NCBI RefSeq assembly: GCF_014805625.2
Contig: NW_023998456.1
Location: 1,856,559 to 1,920,558, forward strand
Origin: Glossina fuscipes
Taxonomy: Eukaryota; Arthropoda; Insecta; Diptera; Glossinidae
Direction of reading: 5' to 3'
DNA length: 64,000 bases
The stretch's first letter is position 1. Each line of letters starts with the position of its first letter. Shown piece by piece: positions 10,501 through 24,000 of the stretch. The position numbers and the translations under genes are program-made. The notes below the pieces were generated by a model. It was not told the origin of the DNA. It worked only from the letters and a program-made list of their open reading frames with translations, and searched no databases.

Positions 10501-13419
10501 AAGTTCTTATTGTTGTTGTCATGATGATGGCTTTTAATAGCGATTTATTTTGAAAAACTGCCCTTTTGGTTCGTGTAAAAAATCCGACCTTTACCGTAAG
10601 ATATTATGCAAGTCCAGCTGACATCCGCATTGATTTGTAAATTGTATTATAAAACTAAAATTGTGTACATATTCTCCTCCCTTTGGCTACTAGAAGGTTG
10701 TGGCGTGGAAAATGTAAAAAATAGCCGAAATTCCCTCTTATATGCGGGGCAAGCTAGGAACATAAGTTAATGAATTTTGTAAGAATTTCCCATTGCCATT
10801 GTAAGTACAGATCCAGTTTAAGGACAAAACAAAGCTTTAACCGTCGTTTAGCAAAGTCGATATACATCACTAGAGGATTCCACGAATAGTCTACGAATCG
10901 CATTTCTATAAATCGTCCTATAAGAAATCAATGCAATAATGTTGATTGTAAGTCTTGCTATCGTTTCTGTAAAGACTTCGGAAGAAAACGAATAGTTTTC
11001 GTTATTTTTTTTTAATTTTGGGATAGAAGGCACTGGCGACTTCGTTGATCGTTCATTTTTTGTAATGACTACAATGGATTTTATCCTATGCATCTGCATG
11101 TGTTGCATAACATCCGAACAATGGCGTTACTACACAGGAACACTGTTACCACGTGACCTTTAGAAAAGGGGAAGTATATATGATTGGCTTATTCAATAAA
11201 TAGGGTTGGAAAGGAAAATAATCGCCGATTGTGGCCGTGAAAATTTTACAGTCCTTTAAATATATTATCGATATATTATCGAAAAATTGTATCGAAGCCT
11301 CTAGTAAAAATACTAAAATCGGTGCCACACTGCCATTTCATATTGATTGATCTGATTCTTAAAAATATTGATGGTCAATAAATAGGTTACAGGTTATGTA
11401 TTGACTTATATAATCAGAAGAGATTGACGTGGCAGTAACTTATTCATCCTCAAATATGCGCTGACATAAAGCGAAAATAACTTTATTTGCGATGCTTTTT
11501 GGAACAGATTTACCCCCATCGCCGCTGATCGTTTGCCCGTAAATTATTGCTCATCGAGCTAAAGCTAAAGCATATACTAAAAGTTAAGTCAGCGACGCAG
11601 TAGGCACTGAAAACTTTATGCTTCTTACCAGACATGTAAATATGATATCGAAATTTGTCCATAGATGGACTTAATATCGCGTGTAGAAGTTGTTTTTTTT
11701 TTCTTGTAGCTTGGGTATCTAGCAATAATAGACTGTCCTAATACTTTTTCTGGCAACAAAAATGACGAGGCTCGTACAATACAAAGAGCATTCGATAACT
11801 GCATTTTGTCTTTACCCGAAAAGTATAAAAGAAAGTAAAGTCTTTTTGCATCATTTCCTAAATGGGTACAAAACTTTGATCTGTTTTGTGGAATCCCAGT
11901 CGTAGAAATTCGTGAGTTGGTCCGTCCGACTACCATCATCTACTGTAGACTGACCGCTTTGCAAGTAAGATAATGTTTTATGTTTGACGGCGCTAGAAGA
12001 ACATCACCGTTTATTAGTTGTCGAGCTTATTGATTTGAATCCCAGCAAAGACAACAACAACAGGCCTTTTGTTTCGCGGCAAACCCTGTTCGCCATACGT
12101 TTATGACGTCTTATGAAGACGTATGAAAATGACTCGAAAGAGCAACAGTTTTTTCGGCATCGTAATAGGGAAGAATGTATAGCTAACTATGGACATTGTT
12201 TCAAATAAAATACTTTTCACCATTTTCATGCAATAAACCCATGAATATTTCAAGAAAAAAAAAGGCGTAAAAATGCCAATGTCTTCGTCCTTGTCTCACT
12301 GCTACGTTCGTAAATAGCCAAGAGCGTTTTCACCTTACATCTTCCGAGCAGCCCGTCGATAAGATAATAGCGATTTAAATATGGCAACTATTCCTCAGCT
12401 CAGTTAATCCATTTAATAACTTTCTCGCAAACATTTCTTCCTAAAATATCAATTGGCCGCTACCGTCACATTATTTGACGGAAAAGTTCAAGTCGTTGAG
12501 TAAGAGAATATATATAAAGTCTGATCCAAGTCGAATAAAAATGATTATATTATTATATTTCTTGCGAATGCATTTAAATGTTGACCTTTATGTACAAAAA
12601 TCTCTTTAAGTCTTGAGTATGAAAAATGTAATAAATTTGCACAGTGTTTGAGTTAACAGTGAGTGCTTTTACAGACTTTTAAGCATTTTCATGAAAGATT
12701 TTTTTAAAATTCTTTGTTAATGTCGGATTCTATTATTGATTGAATGTGATAAACAATACCTTGAAAGCCATTCCATTAGAGTTGTTGTGACCTTTTCTTT
12801 TCTACTTTTACTTTTACCTTTGTTTTTGCCTATGAAAGTGTAATAACATTATTGAATAAATGTTAAAAACTGTTTCACGTAACATTGACAGACTAAACAT
12901 TATTTCTTACTAAAGTTTTCTAAAGTCTTAGAAAACATGTGTAATTGATTGATAACAATTCTTGAACCCACCCGCCGGCTACAGAGAAGTATGTCTTACA
13001 ATTGTTGGCATTTGTTCAATAAGATTTTTGGAAATGAATGCCTTTTCGTTTTTTTTTTTCTTATGCTTCTCTTAATAGGTTTTTGAATAAATTTAAATTA
13101 AAAATATTGTTGTCATCAATCAATGTTAAGTGATAGTTGGTTGGTTCTTGTCCTCCTTTTTTTTTTTCTTTTTTTTTTTTCTTTTAAAGAATGATATGAT
13201 ATTTAAGCATTTGATAAGATAATGTAACAGATAGTAGATTGCATTGTAAAAATAAATTGAACTTGTATGGAATCTACTACGATTATGAGTGGAGGCAGGG
13301 AGAACAAAGTTAAAAAGTTATCTAGCATCGAACTCATGTTTTTTCTCACGTATAGCTTTAGATAGTCGGTTGTCTTACTCTCTTTTTATGGCCCACACCA
13401 TTTATGATACGAAATGACA
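10501..13419. other. no gene recognised
   Basis: I see only short frames without protein similarity and homopolymer runs such as the T/C-rich run near 13157-13183. No transposase or exon signal was seen. Confidence 0.5.
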
Positions 13420-14810
13420 TTAAGTTTCTGCGAATGTACATAACACCCAGCAGGGCTTGAGATAGATCCATCTTTTATTACATATCGTTTATTTTATTAG
13501 GTGCTTGCATGTATTTTGATCAGGGCATATATTGGTGAAAACGGTTAAATTTGATGATCTGACCTTTCGGACCAGAACGGATAAATTTGTTGATTTTGAC
13601 CTTTCCCTACAAAAAATAATAGTTTTCCATTTGGCATTATTGGATTATTCAGTGTACGCAGACGTTAATCATGGAACGGTCAAAATTACATTTGTACAAT
13701 TTTTTTCCTTTGCTTGTTGGATTTAAAGAAATCTGCTTCCGGAGGTCATCAAACACTTTTTTATGTTCCCGATGTCAATGTCAAAGAACGGCATCACTTG
13801 TTGAACTCGCAAAAAAATTTCGAACAGCTTGATGAATGATGAGATGAGAAGATGATGAAACAACTGTTTCCAGACGTTTACATGCGATAGGAAAGGCTCA
13901 AAGGGAGGGGAAAAGCCTATCACACGAATTGGCTGAAAATCCGATTTCGAACGAACAGTTTCAACATCATTGTTTCATTGCTTGCCAGGCAAAGAAGAAC
14001 ATTTTTGTGTGGCCTATTATGGCTGGCGATCTCATGCGTTAGTCCAGGAAAGCCATCCACATCGGCACCTAGATGGAATATTTGTGGTCATAAAATTTTG
14101 CTATGCATATGGCGGGGTCAGCAAAACGTAGTGTATTGCGAGCTGCTAAAACAACATGAAATTGTTACTGCAGCCTACCGACGTAATGTTGCATGACAAC
14201 GCTCGGTTGCACTTTGCAAGAGTTTTCAAGGATACACTGTTGCGGCTCGAATGGGAAGTTCTGCCGCACTCAGCGTACACACCAGGCATAGTGTCTTCTG
14301 ATTAGCCCTTGGTCAGATCAATACAGCATGGCTTGGCTGGTGCGCGGTGTCGAAATGTTAACGAAACGCGAAAATGGGTCCTTCGATACGATATCACCAT
14401 GTCGCCAGAAAGATTGCAACAGGTTGCAGAAAACGATGGAAAATATTTTCGATAACATAAATTGCACCAATTTTTCTTAATAGATGCATTTTTCAAGTGC
14501 AAAAATGATGAGAATATCTGCAAACAGCAATTAAATTTTTCGATCGATTCAGAATCACTTTGCGCATCTATTTAAGCTTGCCTGGCTGGCTTTCCGCCTA
14601 GACGTCCTGAACTCTTGTGTTCAGCCTACACATGGCAATTTCATGAATATTTAATGAAATTTGGTACAGAAATGCGCTCTGAGCCAAGGGCGAAAAGGAT
14701 TTAGACTGAACCGCTCTTTCGCCCACTTCCCGCACAACGGCTTACTTAGAAAAGTATGAGTAACTGCGTTAAGGGAAGAATTGTAAGGTATTCAATAGTG
14801 GGTCATGACC
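13420..14810 (+). repeat. dispersed repeat family A, copy 4, split by a mariner insertion
   Basis: The left part (about 13420-13497) carries TAAGTTTCTGCGAATGTACA, CACCCAGCAGGGCTTGAGAT and CATCTTTTATTACATATCG. The right part (about 14535-14810) resumes with TTTTCGATCGATTCAGAATC, the next block of the family, then CTTGTGTTCAGCC and TGAAATTTGGTACAG. The mariner relic 13498-14531 sits exactly between them, so the repeat is older than the mariner. Confidence 0.65.
13498..14531 (+). pseudogene. mariner transposase relic 1
   Basis: Frame-shifted fragments resemble a mariner transposase: GKPSTSAPRWNICGHKILLC at about 14050-14105, then a stretch resembling the QHDNARPH region with its catalytic-area Asp (MLHDNARLHFARVFKDTLLR, near 14168-14230), and LEWEVLPHSAY with the proline-rich PHxxYSPD-like motif degraded. 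The 5' end TTAGGTGCTTGCATG matches an end of relic 2 near 52519, supporting a shared terminal inverted repeat. Multiple stops and shifts make it inactive. It is inserted in family A copy 4. Confidence 0.8.
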
Positions 14811-17800
14811 CGCTTAATTGTCTGTTTATTTTCTGTTAAACAAACTTTGTGTAGATTTGGCTAATATTTAATTTGGGTTTCCTGAAAGTATAACCTTTGG
14901 TATGGACTGCGTAAAACTTGCATTTTTCTTTCACTTTTTTATAATAAATGTCTCTTCTGTCAATACAGACCTGCAATGAGAGAAGGTCAAGTGAACCTGT
15001 AGTGAGCAAAAGTCATTAAAATTACAATAAATTGTCACAATATTGTGTCTTTTAGCAAAAAAAAAAAGAAAAAAAAGTCGAAGACAAAGACAAAAATACC
15101 TTTGCGTTCATTTCATTGATGCATTCATGCTGCATTAATGGTCGCCTCCATTAATTTCAAAATTATAAGTCGATGACAAAAGGGAGAAAATAGCAAAAAT
15201 AGCCTGAGTGACTTTAAAACAAAAATTCAAATAACGATCATTAAGGAATTTAAAATCCCTTTGAAGATCTGCCGCAAAGGTCGTTTGCGAATATATTATA
15301 ATAGTTTTTTAAAGCCAAGTCATCGCATTCTTTTCAAAACGATAGATAGATAGATAGATAGTAAGTTTTGTCAAACGTTCTTTAGACAATGAAGTTACAT
15401 CATAGAAAAATGTTCCCCTAAAGAAAAAAAGGCATTTCTAGTTGGGTATCATCGAATTTGTTATAACAAAGTAAGAAAATATATTCGCCTCAGAATAAAA
15501 CCGTGTATTGGTTTATCACTGGTATTAAAGACTTTGCCAATCGTGGGCGTGTCGAATATCCGATCATTTACTTACGAGTTGATCGATTTAAGTGCTGACC
15601 AAAAGGGTCGATCTGTTGAAACTTTCCTTTGTAGCATATGGTGGTCTAAAATCTATTATAGGAGATAAATGGATTTTTTTTTTTTTTTTTTGATTTTTCG
15701 GACATAGTTGTAAGTCGGACCTAGTTGTCAATCTCCCGCTAAGGCATGAAATGAGGCTGAAAAATGTTTGGCTGTTTTAGTCTAACATTTGCTATACAGC
15801 CGTGGGGTGTGGACATACCAGGTCCAATTTCCAACTTAGTTACAAGCCATCAATTAGAAATTGATGTGGAAAACGACAACAATGCGCTCGACATAACCGA
15901 TTGAAAATCTTATAGGCAACTATGCAAAAGTTTGCATACTTTATGCAGGCCTTTGATGCGTACTTGTCAGTGTTACAAGCTGAAGAACAAATCTGACATG
16001 TTTTTTCTTTAATGTTGAGCTTAAAAATGTTGTTTGTTAATATAAAATGAAAAGCATTATTGATTTAAGGCAAATGGAAATGAAATCTTCTACACAAACT
16101 TTTAAGCAATGATAAAGTTGGCTTTGTAGTAATAATATAATGTAAGTGTGGAAATAGCACATATCTTATACTGTCTTTCGGGTTTACGCAACCTTATGCC
16201 GCTGAAATATACAAAACGTACATTTCTTGGAGGATTATTAAATAAGTCGAGTTGTATGCCGACAAGACATCTGTGTAATGAAGGAATGATGCTTTCATTC
16301 GCAGAAACGTATTGTTGAATAGTGAAAAGCTGACCCAATACAATATTCGAAGTAGGAGAAACCATCAATCAGCCCAAACCCACCGTCTCAAATATTTGTG
16401 GCTTTTCTGTTGCGTAGCGTATTTTGAGCTATTCCAACCAAATGAAATCACCACTAAGATGAGAAATGGCAGCAATACGCGCCAAAGGTCATGACACTGC
16501 AATCTGTCCGAATAATGACGTTTTGCCCCAAGTGATTAATAAAACTTGGGCAGCTTTAAACTGAAATGAGCGGCCCTCTCCGCTGCAATCAATGAACATT
16601 AGTTCTTTAGATTTACACTGATCTCAATCAAGGACTTATAGCCTGTCGGAGCGGCGATTTAAACTATGATCTTCGATTTGAAGTTTCTTTCTGAGATTTA
16701 TTTAGCTTGTGTTCATGTTTAATGGGAAAATTTCTATTGACATATATTGACTTGCCTATCCATACACACATGCAAACTTAAAATCCAACCGAAGTTACTC
16801 AAAAGACGCCTTGTGGAAGTTTGTGGAGCAACGTGTAAAGCGTTTAGTCATTTCATCTATGATGTATGGAAGGAGGTCTCAGTTTTAGCCCACTGGGTAT
16901 ATTCTCCTTCAGCCGTCCCTATGTCCATTATTGATTCCGTCTCTTAATTCCCCAATGCATTAATTTGCCCGTCCGTCCACTTGTCTTGTGGTTCTTCCGT
17001 TCATCCTGATTGTTCCTCAAATTTATGAGATTAATTTGGCATTTTTCCTGTTTCTTTGTGAGAAAACATCGGAAACAATGCAACGTTAAATCTTACTTAT
17101 AACATAATAAGATTTATCTTCATTTTTTTTCATGCTATAAATACATCTTGTGCTCACCAAAACACAAAAAAAAAAAAACGCTTAAAATTTATTGTTGAAA
17201 AGTCACACAGTCTTCCCTTGCGGAAGTAGAAGGATGTATCAGTTAATTTAGTAAACTCTTTGGTTGACTCTTTTTTGTTGATAATGTCAAAAGTTTTAAA
17301 AGGAGAAATTTGTGTAAAAATCTCAATACATTTTAAATTGAGTAGTCAGCATTTTTTGGGACTCAGTACTAAACTTCACTATTACGCATTACGCTTGCCT
17401 TACTTTCTATTCAGTTCTATTTTTTTTTGATATAATTGCGGCATTAATTTTTAAATATATCTGATGACGATGCATATTTTAAGATTAGCTCGCACCATTT
17501 TTTTGGGGTCAACTGTAAGCTTAGACAAGTGTAAATGATAGCAGTATCTGAGCATCATTATCATAATTCTTGAGATATCGTCATCGCATTCTTTCTGATG
17601 ATGACTGGTTTTTATTTTGGGTGTAGGCAATGAAAGTGTCCATTATGGTAATGACGCTCATCATCATTACGATAAAATTTTAGTTAATTTTTTGAAAAGA
17701 TTTTCTTATAAAGTTTTTCCAGCGGCAGCGGCTTATTTCAAGTCTTATGTACGGTTATTTATGACTAAGCATAGATTTCTCTTTTTCTCTTCTAAACGCA

Positions 17801-17895
17801 ACAGAAAAAAAAAGAAGAGGCCGCCAACGTATCTTCTTTTTTTTTTTTGGTCAATAAACGGTTGAAAGATGATTTTCAAATTATTGAGTGATCGT
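14811..17895. other. no gene recognised; likely part of gsb-n intron 3
   Basis: No homeobox codons could be found on the minus strand when I looked for the reverse complement of the VWFSNRR helix-3 signature. A (GATA)n run lies at 15341-15361, and a motif like the family C terminus (AAAGTAAGAAAATATATTCG) begins near 15469. If gsb-n continues leftward, this is intron. Confidence 0.45.
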
Positions 17896-17972
17896 TTAAT
17901 AAACGGTTTCTTTTTTTTTTTTGTTGTTGTTTATCTTCTTCTTCTTGCTTTTCTTCTTTTTGAATAACTCAC

Positions 17973-18075
17973 CACCTAAAATGCCATGTATGCTGTAATC
18001 TTTGCGTCCGTCTTCACAGCTGCCTCGTATTAATCGACTTATTGATGATGTTGAAGGTGGTTCCGCGAAACCTTC
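17973..18075 (-). CDS. gsb-n: gsb-n exon 3, end of paired domain and octapeptide
   Basis: 103 bases after ATTCATACAG encode [18 protein letters not shown], the end of the paired domain, then [15 protein letters not shown], which holds the octapeptide repression motif of gsb-type proteins. The exon ends at a GTGAGT donor in phase 1. Without splicing the frame would run on 25 residues through a lysine-rich tail to a stop at 17898-17896. Confidence 0.9.
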
Positions 18076-21000
18076 CTGTATGAATAAAAATTTATTAAAA
18101 TTAATGTAAAATAAATTCAAATTCTTTATAAATTTTAGAAGTCATGGGTTTTTGAGATATCAAGCAAAGGCAAACCAGCGCAACTAAGAAGACTACATTC
18201 ACTAATGGTTGAACCTTTTACTTCTTGAAATGCTCGCTGGTTGTGTTAGCTTTTTTTCTGCAGTGCTTGTGACGAACTTGATCTGATTTAAAGTTTAACT
18301 GCACCAGTTTTGTAGACTGGAAAATTCCGATGAAATGCAGGGGGAAAATTTACTAGATTCAGTTTAGAGTCGAAACATTACGAAGTCGGAAGGGCAATAC
18401 CAGTGGATCAACCTTGGCAATTTTTGGAACTTCTCGCCTTCCTAAAGGCAATGCTCAGTATTGGTACCGGAGAGACCAGTTAATATTTTTTATAGATTGT
18501 GAACTTGCTTGCGCATACCAAGCTTACTTTGTACTTTTCTAAATTATAAGTTTCATTTTTTTGCGCCTTATGATCATTCTTGTACGTGGACGATGCATTA
18601 AACTGCATCCCCTATCATAGAAGAGCGCGCGTGACATGATTGCAATTTCTATCTCAATCTTTACAATCGTAGCCATTTAGCAAGAATGAAAAGAAATATA
18701 CCAAGACGACAGTATTATGCTGATGTGGACCACGCGTCAATCTCTATCTGCCCTAATCATTTAAGAGCGTGTGTGACACGATTGAACTTTCTATCTTAGT
18801 TTTTACAATCACAGCCGTTTAACAAGAGTAAAAAGACAGACAGGAAGACGGCAGGACGGTAGAGCGACATGATTAAGTTAACTCAGAATATAAAGTATAT
18901 ATAGTTTATGAGATTTCTAAAGCACACTTCCGAATGGTCCAGTTTAGCATACTCCGTCTTTCGATTATGCGTATGAAACAATCGCGTGAAATTGCTAACA
19001 CATATTTATGGACGTTGGAAACGGCGGCCCACGTAAGCAATTAAGCGATACATTCTAAATGGCTTTGCATTTCTACGTCCCTTTTGAACTCTTTTTTATC
19101 GTGTCAATCGAACCATAATTCGTCTTTCATGGACTCTAAATGAGAATTTTTGGAAAAAGATAAACCAGCGTGTGCGGCGCTTGGGAAGTTTTTGCCCATA
19201 AGCTCCTGCTTAAGCTGAAATCTTAGTGAACAAAACTAAGCTTCAGCAAAAAAGGACCAAAAAAGAAGAAACCGCATTTCCGCATCCTTTAGACCCATTC
19301 AAACCTTAAACCACCTTTCTCAAGCTTAAATAAATATTTTTCAACGTTGCTTATGGCAAAGGCCTTCGGTGCTACCTAATTTACCTCTGTTCTTAAATTT
19401 GCTGTGTTGTAGATACTCCTACAGCTCTTGCAGTATAAGTCATTAATCAAGTATTTCCCACGCCTTCACACACAGAATTCCATAAAAAAGTCTGTGCTTT
19501 GCTCGATGTTTTTATCCAGAATTTAATCAAATACTATTTAGCCCAAACAAGCGCATCGCATACCTTTGAAACTCAAATGTTTAAGGTAATCTCTGTGAAC
19601 AGTGATAACCAGAAGTCTTTAGTTAATGACTTTTGGCAGCTTTTTAAGTGGAATTTGTTCTGATCCGATCCTTGGATCACCCTTAGTTGACAAGAATCAA
19701 TTTGAGAGCTTTAAGAGCTTTTTAAAGGGAATATATTCCCTGTGATCGAGATAACAGAGATTGATACAATGTCTTGAAGGAGAAGAAGTGGAATTTTCTT
19801 GAACCCGTCCCTTGGATAATTCATGATTTGAGAGAGAGATAGCACATTATTTCTTTGGAATTTTCAGTTTCACTTTCATTGTAAAAATGAACCGAAGGAA
19901 GTGAAATCTTTCGCGCTTAAGAAGCAAAAAAGCCTTTTACACATTTAATCAATTAAGATAAATCATTGCGGTTTTGTTAGTATCATCCTTGTACGAGTAC
20001 AGCTAAGAACAGCTCGTGACGAAAATTTTAAGCGACATAAAACTCGCGAGTTTTGAACTTGTACCGGAACTTGGTTAGTTAAAGCAATCGAAATTCAAAA
20101 TTTTTCATTAAATAATAATTCGTTTGTGAAGTGTTTTTTTTTTTGAAGAATTTTATTCATATTACGGTATTTAGCTATCACAGGTGTCCCAGAGAAATCT
20201 TAACAATGTTTTCATATAAAATTGTTGTTGTTGTTTTAAGTTGTTTTATACGTTACGGACAAATACGTAGAAATAACATGCACATACACACATGGATAGA
20301 ACATTAGTTTTTCTCTTCATTGCATATATACGCAGCAGTCAAAGTAGTGAGTAACCCCCAACTGGCCCAGCAAGATAAACTCTGACAACGGTAGACAAGA
20401 AAATTTAAAATGTTATAAATTCAATTCATTTCGTTATAGAAACATTCAGTGCAGTGCGGAAAGAGAAAAAGTAGTAAAAACGGAAAGTTGATGGCAGAAA
20501 AGTGAAGAAAAAGAAAAGGCGCGAGAGACGCGTCTGGTGTGATGCTGAAAATGTCTGTCAGTTTTCATTTGTAATGGCATAAACCGGCGTATCGGCGTAC
20601 CGGCATTTACGTAAGTATGTAGGTATATGTATATGTACCGTATGTTGGGGTGTCGTGTAATCTTTTTTGACTGGCGTGAGCGCATGCGTTCGCCTGTAAT
20701 AACATCGAAAAGCCACAACTCCAGCGTCTTTAACTCTATAAAGCCTAAACAGTTTATTTCTAAATCACATTTTGTCTGACTGCTTGACTCTCTGTGGTTT
20801 TTTTTTTTTCTCATATTATTATTTTCCTGGTGATTAATTTTTCACTCCTGTTGTTGTTGGTGTTGTTTTTGGCATGGAATTTGTTGATCTTGTTAATTTC
20901 ATAATGTGCATGTGTTTGCCTCGAGACTTAATAGACAAAGCTTCACACTCGCTCGTGGATTGCTTTTAGGCACATAACTGATCGGACACTTCACTTATGT

Positions 21001-24000
21001 TTGCCTTAAACCTGACTAACTGACATTTGTCCGGCTGTATTTAGTTTTCTTAAAGTGTGAATAAAAAGAGACGAACAGAAAGAAGAAAACAGCAAATCAT
21101 GTACACACATGTACATCTTATGATTTATCAGCGTTGCTCAAGAGTATCCACATAAGTATGCGCTTACCAATGTGTTCACATAGGCATATACATATATATT
21201 ATAATGTATATGAGTTGATACCGTGCTGGTCCCTAGCAGGCAATTTTATTGAAAATGTCATGTAAAAGAAACAAGAACAACGAAAAACAACTAACAACAC
21301 GCAGCATACCATCATAATGTTGATTTGGATTTATTTCCACTTGTGTGATTTCTTGCACACATGCATATGCATGTTTGTGGGTGTGCGTGCGCGCTAGTAT
21401 ACCGTTCATAATCTTAAGCTCTAGTTGTAATCACATACAGTAGTAGTTTATCATTTACGCTGCAGATAATAGTTGAGTTTTTTTCTTCTCTTGAGCTTTG
21501 TTTTTAATTGACTCTATTCGAGAGGGTCAGAAAGTGTTGTTGTGCGGTGCGGCCTCGTCATACTTGTGCATGTTTGCTTGTGTTTGCCTACCTATTTCTC
21601 ATTGCATAGATGACAGCTTATCTTTTTTTCTTGTACATTTATTTTTGACAAGAGCAGCTCTGCTCCTTTCTCAATTTTTTTTCTTTACCGATTTTTGTAC
21701 ATATTTTGATCTGTTTTTCAAGGAAACTTTTCAAAAAATTCAATTCAAGTTTAATTAATTAGTCGACAGCTGGATTGACAGTTGCGCAGTTTGAATAAAT
21801 TTGTTAACGGTTCATTGGTATTTATTATGTCTCCTCAAGATATCATATGGATTTTGTTATTCCGTCTGCAACAGCGGACAGCTAAGGTGCCAGATAAACT
21901 CGGAGAAGAACTTGTGGTCTTTACACAATTACAAGAGACCTAGAACTCGTCTATTTTTTACCAAAAATTGAAACTTGATTTTCACGACATGGAAGCAATT
22001 ATGATCGCATTAGCGAGCAAATGAGTCTATACTCCTAATAAAGGGAATCAGTTACTTGAGAATAGCTTATAATGACGGGATAAGGTTACTACAAGTAAAG
22101 GTATTTGTGCGATGCGAGGTCGGTTCTCACGCAGTTAACTAGAAAAATACCTCTTTTTTCGCAAATCCCTTCCTCTATGTGAACACATCGCAACTGCAGT
22201 TTAATTCATTTGATCAAATTATACGTCATTGAATTAATTAAAGAAAAAAACACAACAATTTGGAATTTTATAGTTGGGCAAGGCTAACAACTAGATGCCC
22301 TTAGACTTAGACTAATAAAGTTACTCACCCGCTTTGGTAATAATTCGACTAAAAGTTGCACATTACTTTCATGCAAAGTCATTCTTTGCAATCTCCGCAC
22401 ATTGGAGGAATCCTTATAGTCGATGGTATCCAAAAAATAGATCTACGTTATCCAAATTCGATAAGGTTGCTTTCTATGTCAATTTACGAACGAATGTTAC
22501 GAACTCATGTTTACAATTAAGTTTTAAAAATTGTACCTTTTTACGGTTATATGAGAGAGGTTTCAAAAAATTGCCTTAGAAAACTGAAATCACGACAAGA
22601 TTCCTTAACTACGTATACAATTTCAGTTTGAGCAGGATTGAGGAATCTTGAAACCAGCCCCATCTCCATTGAATAAATGGGCAAGATCTTAACTAATGAA
22701 CTCCGAGAACCCACTGAAATACGTGCCGCAGTTCAAATCAATTCAAACCAAAATTGATTCACGTAACGATTCTGGGCGATTTTTGGTTAAGGTGGGTGAT
22801 AGGACAGTAGAATAGCCTGCGCATGGGTGTTTATCTTCAACGAGGCTAACGACATCAAAATTGTCAAGGAGATGGTAACCATGTTAATTTTTATGCTCAT
22901 AAGAGACTTTGTGAAACAAGTGAATTCGATGTTACGATAGAGCAGTCGAAGGAGAATAAATGAATGAAAATTTTTTCACATCATTAAAAACTTCAGAGAG
23001 CGGGTCTTGCAAAAGCCATACAAGTACATTAGAAAATCCTTTGTGTTGGCCCTTTCAGATTACCATACAAAATATCTAATTAATTGTGGGCGGATCAATC
23101 GGCCGATTGCTTATTCGCTGTAACCTACAGTCTCTGGATATTGTAAGCTGAAGGGAGAGCAAATATACCGTACTCTGGTCCTTCAAGAGAGGATAAAAAA
23201 AAAGGAACTCATTTTAGGGTTTAACGCAGACGTTTACAAGTGAAGACTTGCATGAAAATACAGTGAACGCTTGGATAAAAATACAAGTGAGGTAAAAACC
23301 AAGCGTTCGAGGAAAACTATTGTTGATTTGAAACTTTTTCTATGCACTTCTCAATCAACATATGCTCCTCAGGAAGGTTTTCTGATTCGCAAGCGTAATG
23401 TGTTTCAATTTTGGTGGTCGTGTGTGTAGAGACGTAAAGGATTCTCGTTTTGAAAAACATTTAAACAATCAAAGCTTTATAGTTAAAAAAAAATATATAT
23501 ATACATCAAACTAAAATGGTCCGTCATTTCGGCAATATCCCCGATGATGGCCGACAGGAAAGGGGAAAGAGATATAGAGGTTGGCAAGTAAGCCCGATAG
23601 GCTACACATCGAATGTTGTAGAAATATGGTTTACCGCATGGGGGATTGAAACGAATTATGTCGATGTGGTGGCCGCTCTTCTTATGTGCTAGGCTATGCG
23701 AAATCCTGAAAGGAAGGAAACTAAATGTACATTAAAAGCTCGATATTTGAGAAAAGATGGTCTTGGTATAGTAGGAGTAGGATCAGTAGTGATCTCCAAT
23801 ATACAGGAACTTTATTTGAAAATGTCTCTTTTCCTTGCAAGTGCTAAATACGTTGCATCAATGTTTACACGACCCTATACACTAAAGTTCCGATATCAGA
23901 TAACAAGTTCTTGGGAAATTATACGAAAGAATTTGCTTCTGTGCGCATTATAACAACCACAATAGGTTAATTGCTCGACAAAGACCATCGACACTTCCGT

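Noticed and set aside
11625..11939. 104-codon minus-strand frame as a possible gsb-n downstream exon
   Set aside because: It lacks homeodomain residues and shows no similarity to the C-terminal region of gsb-type proteins.
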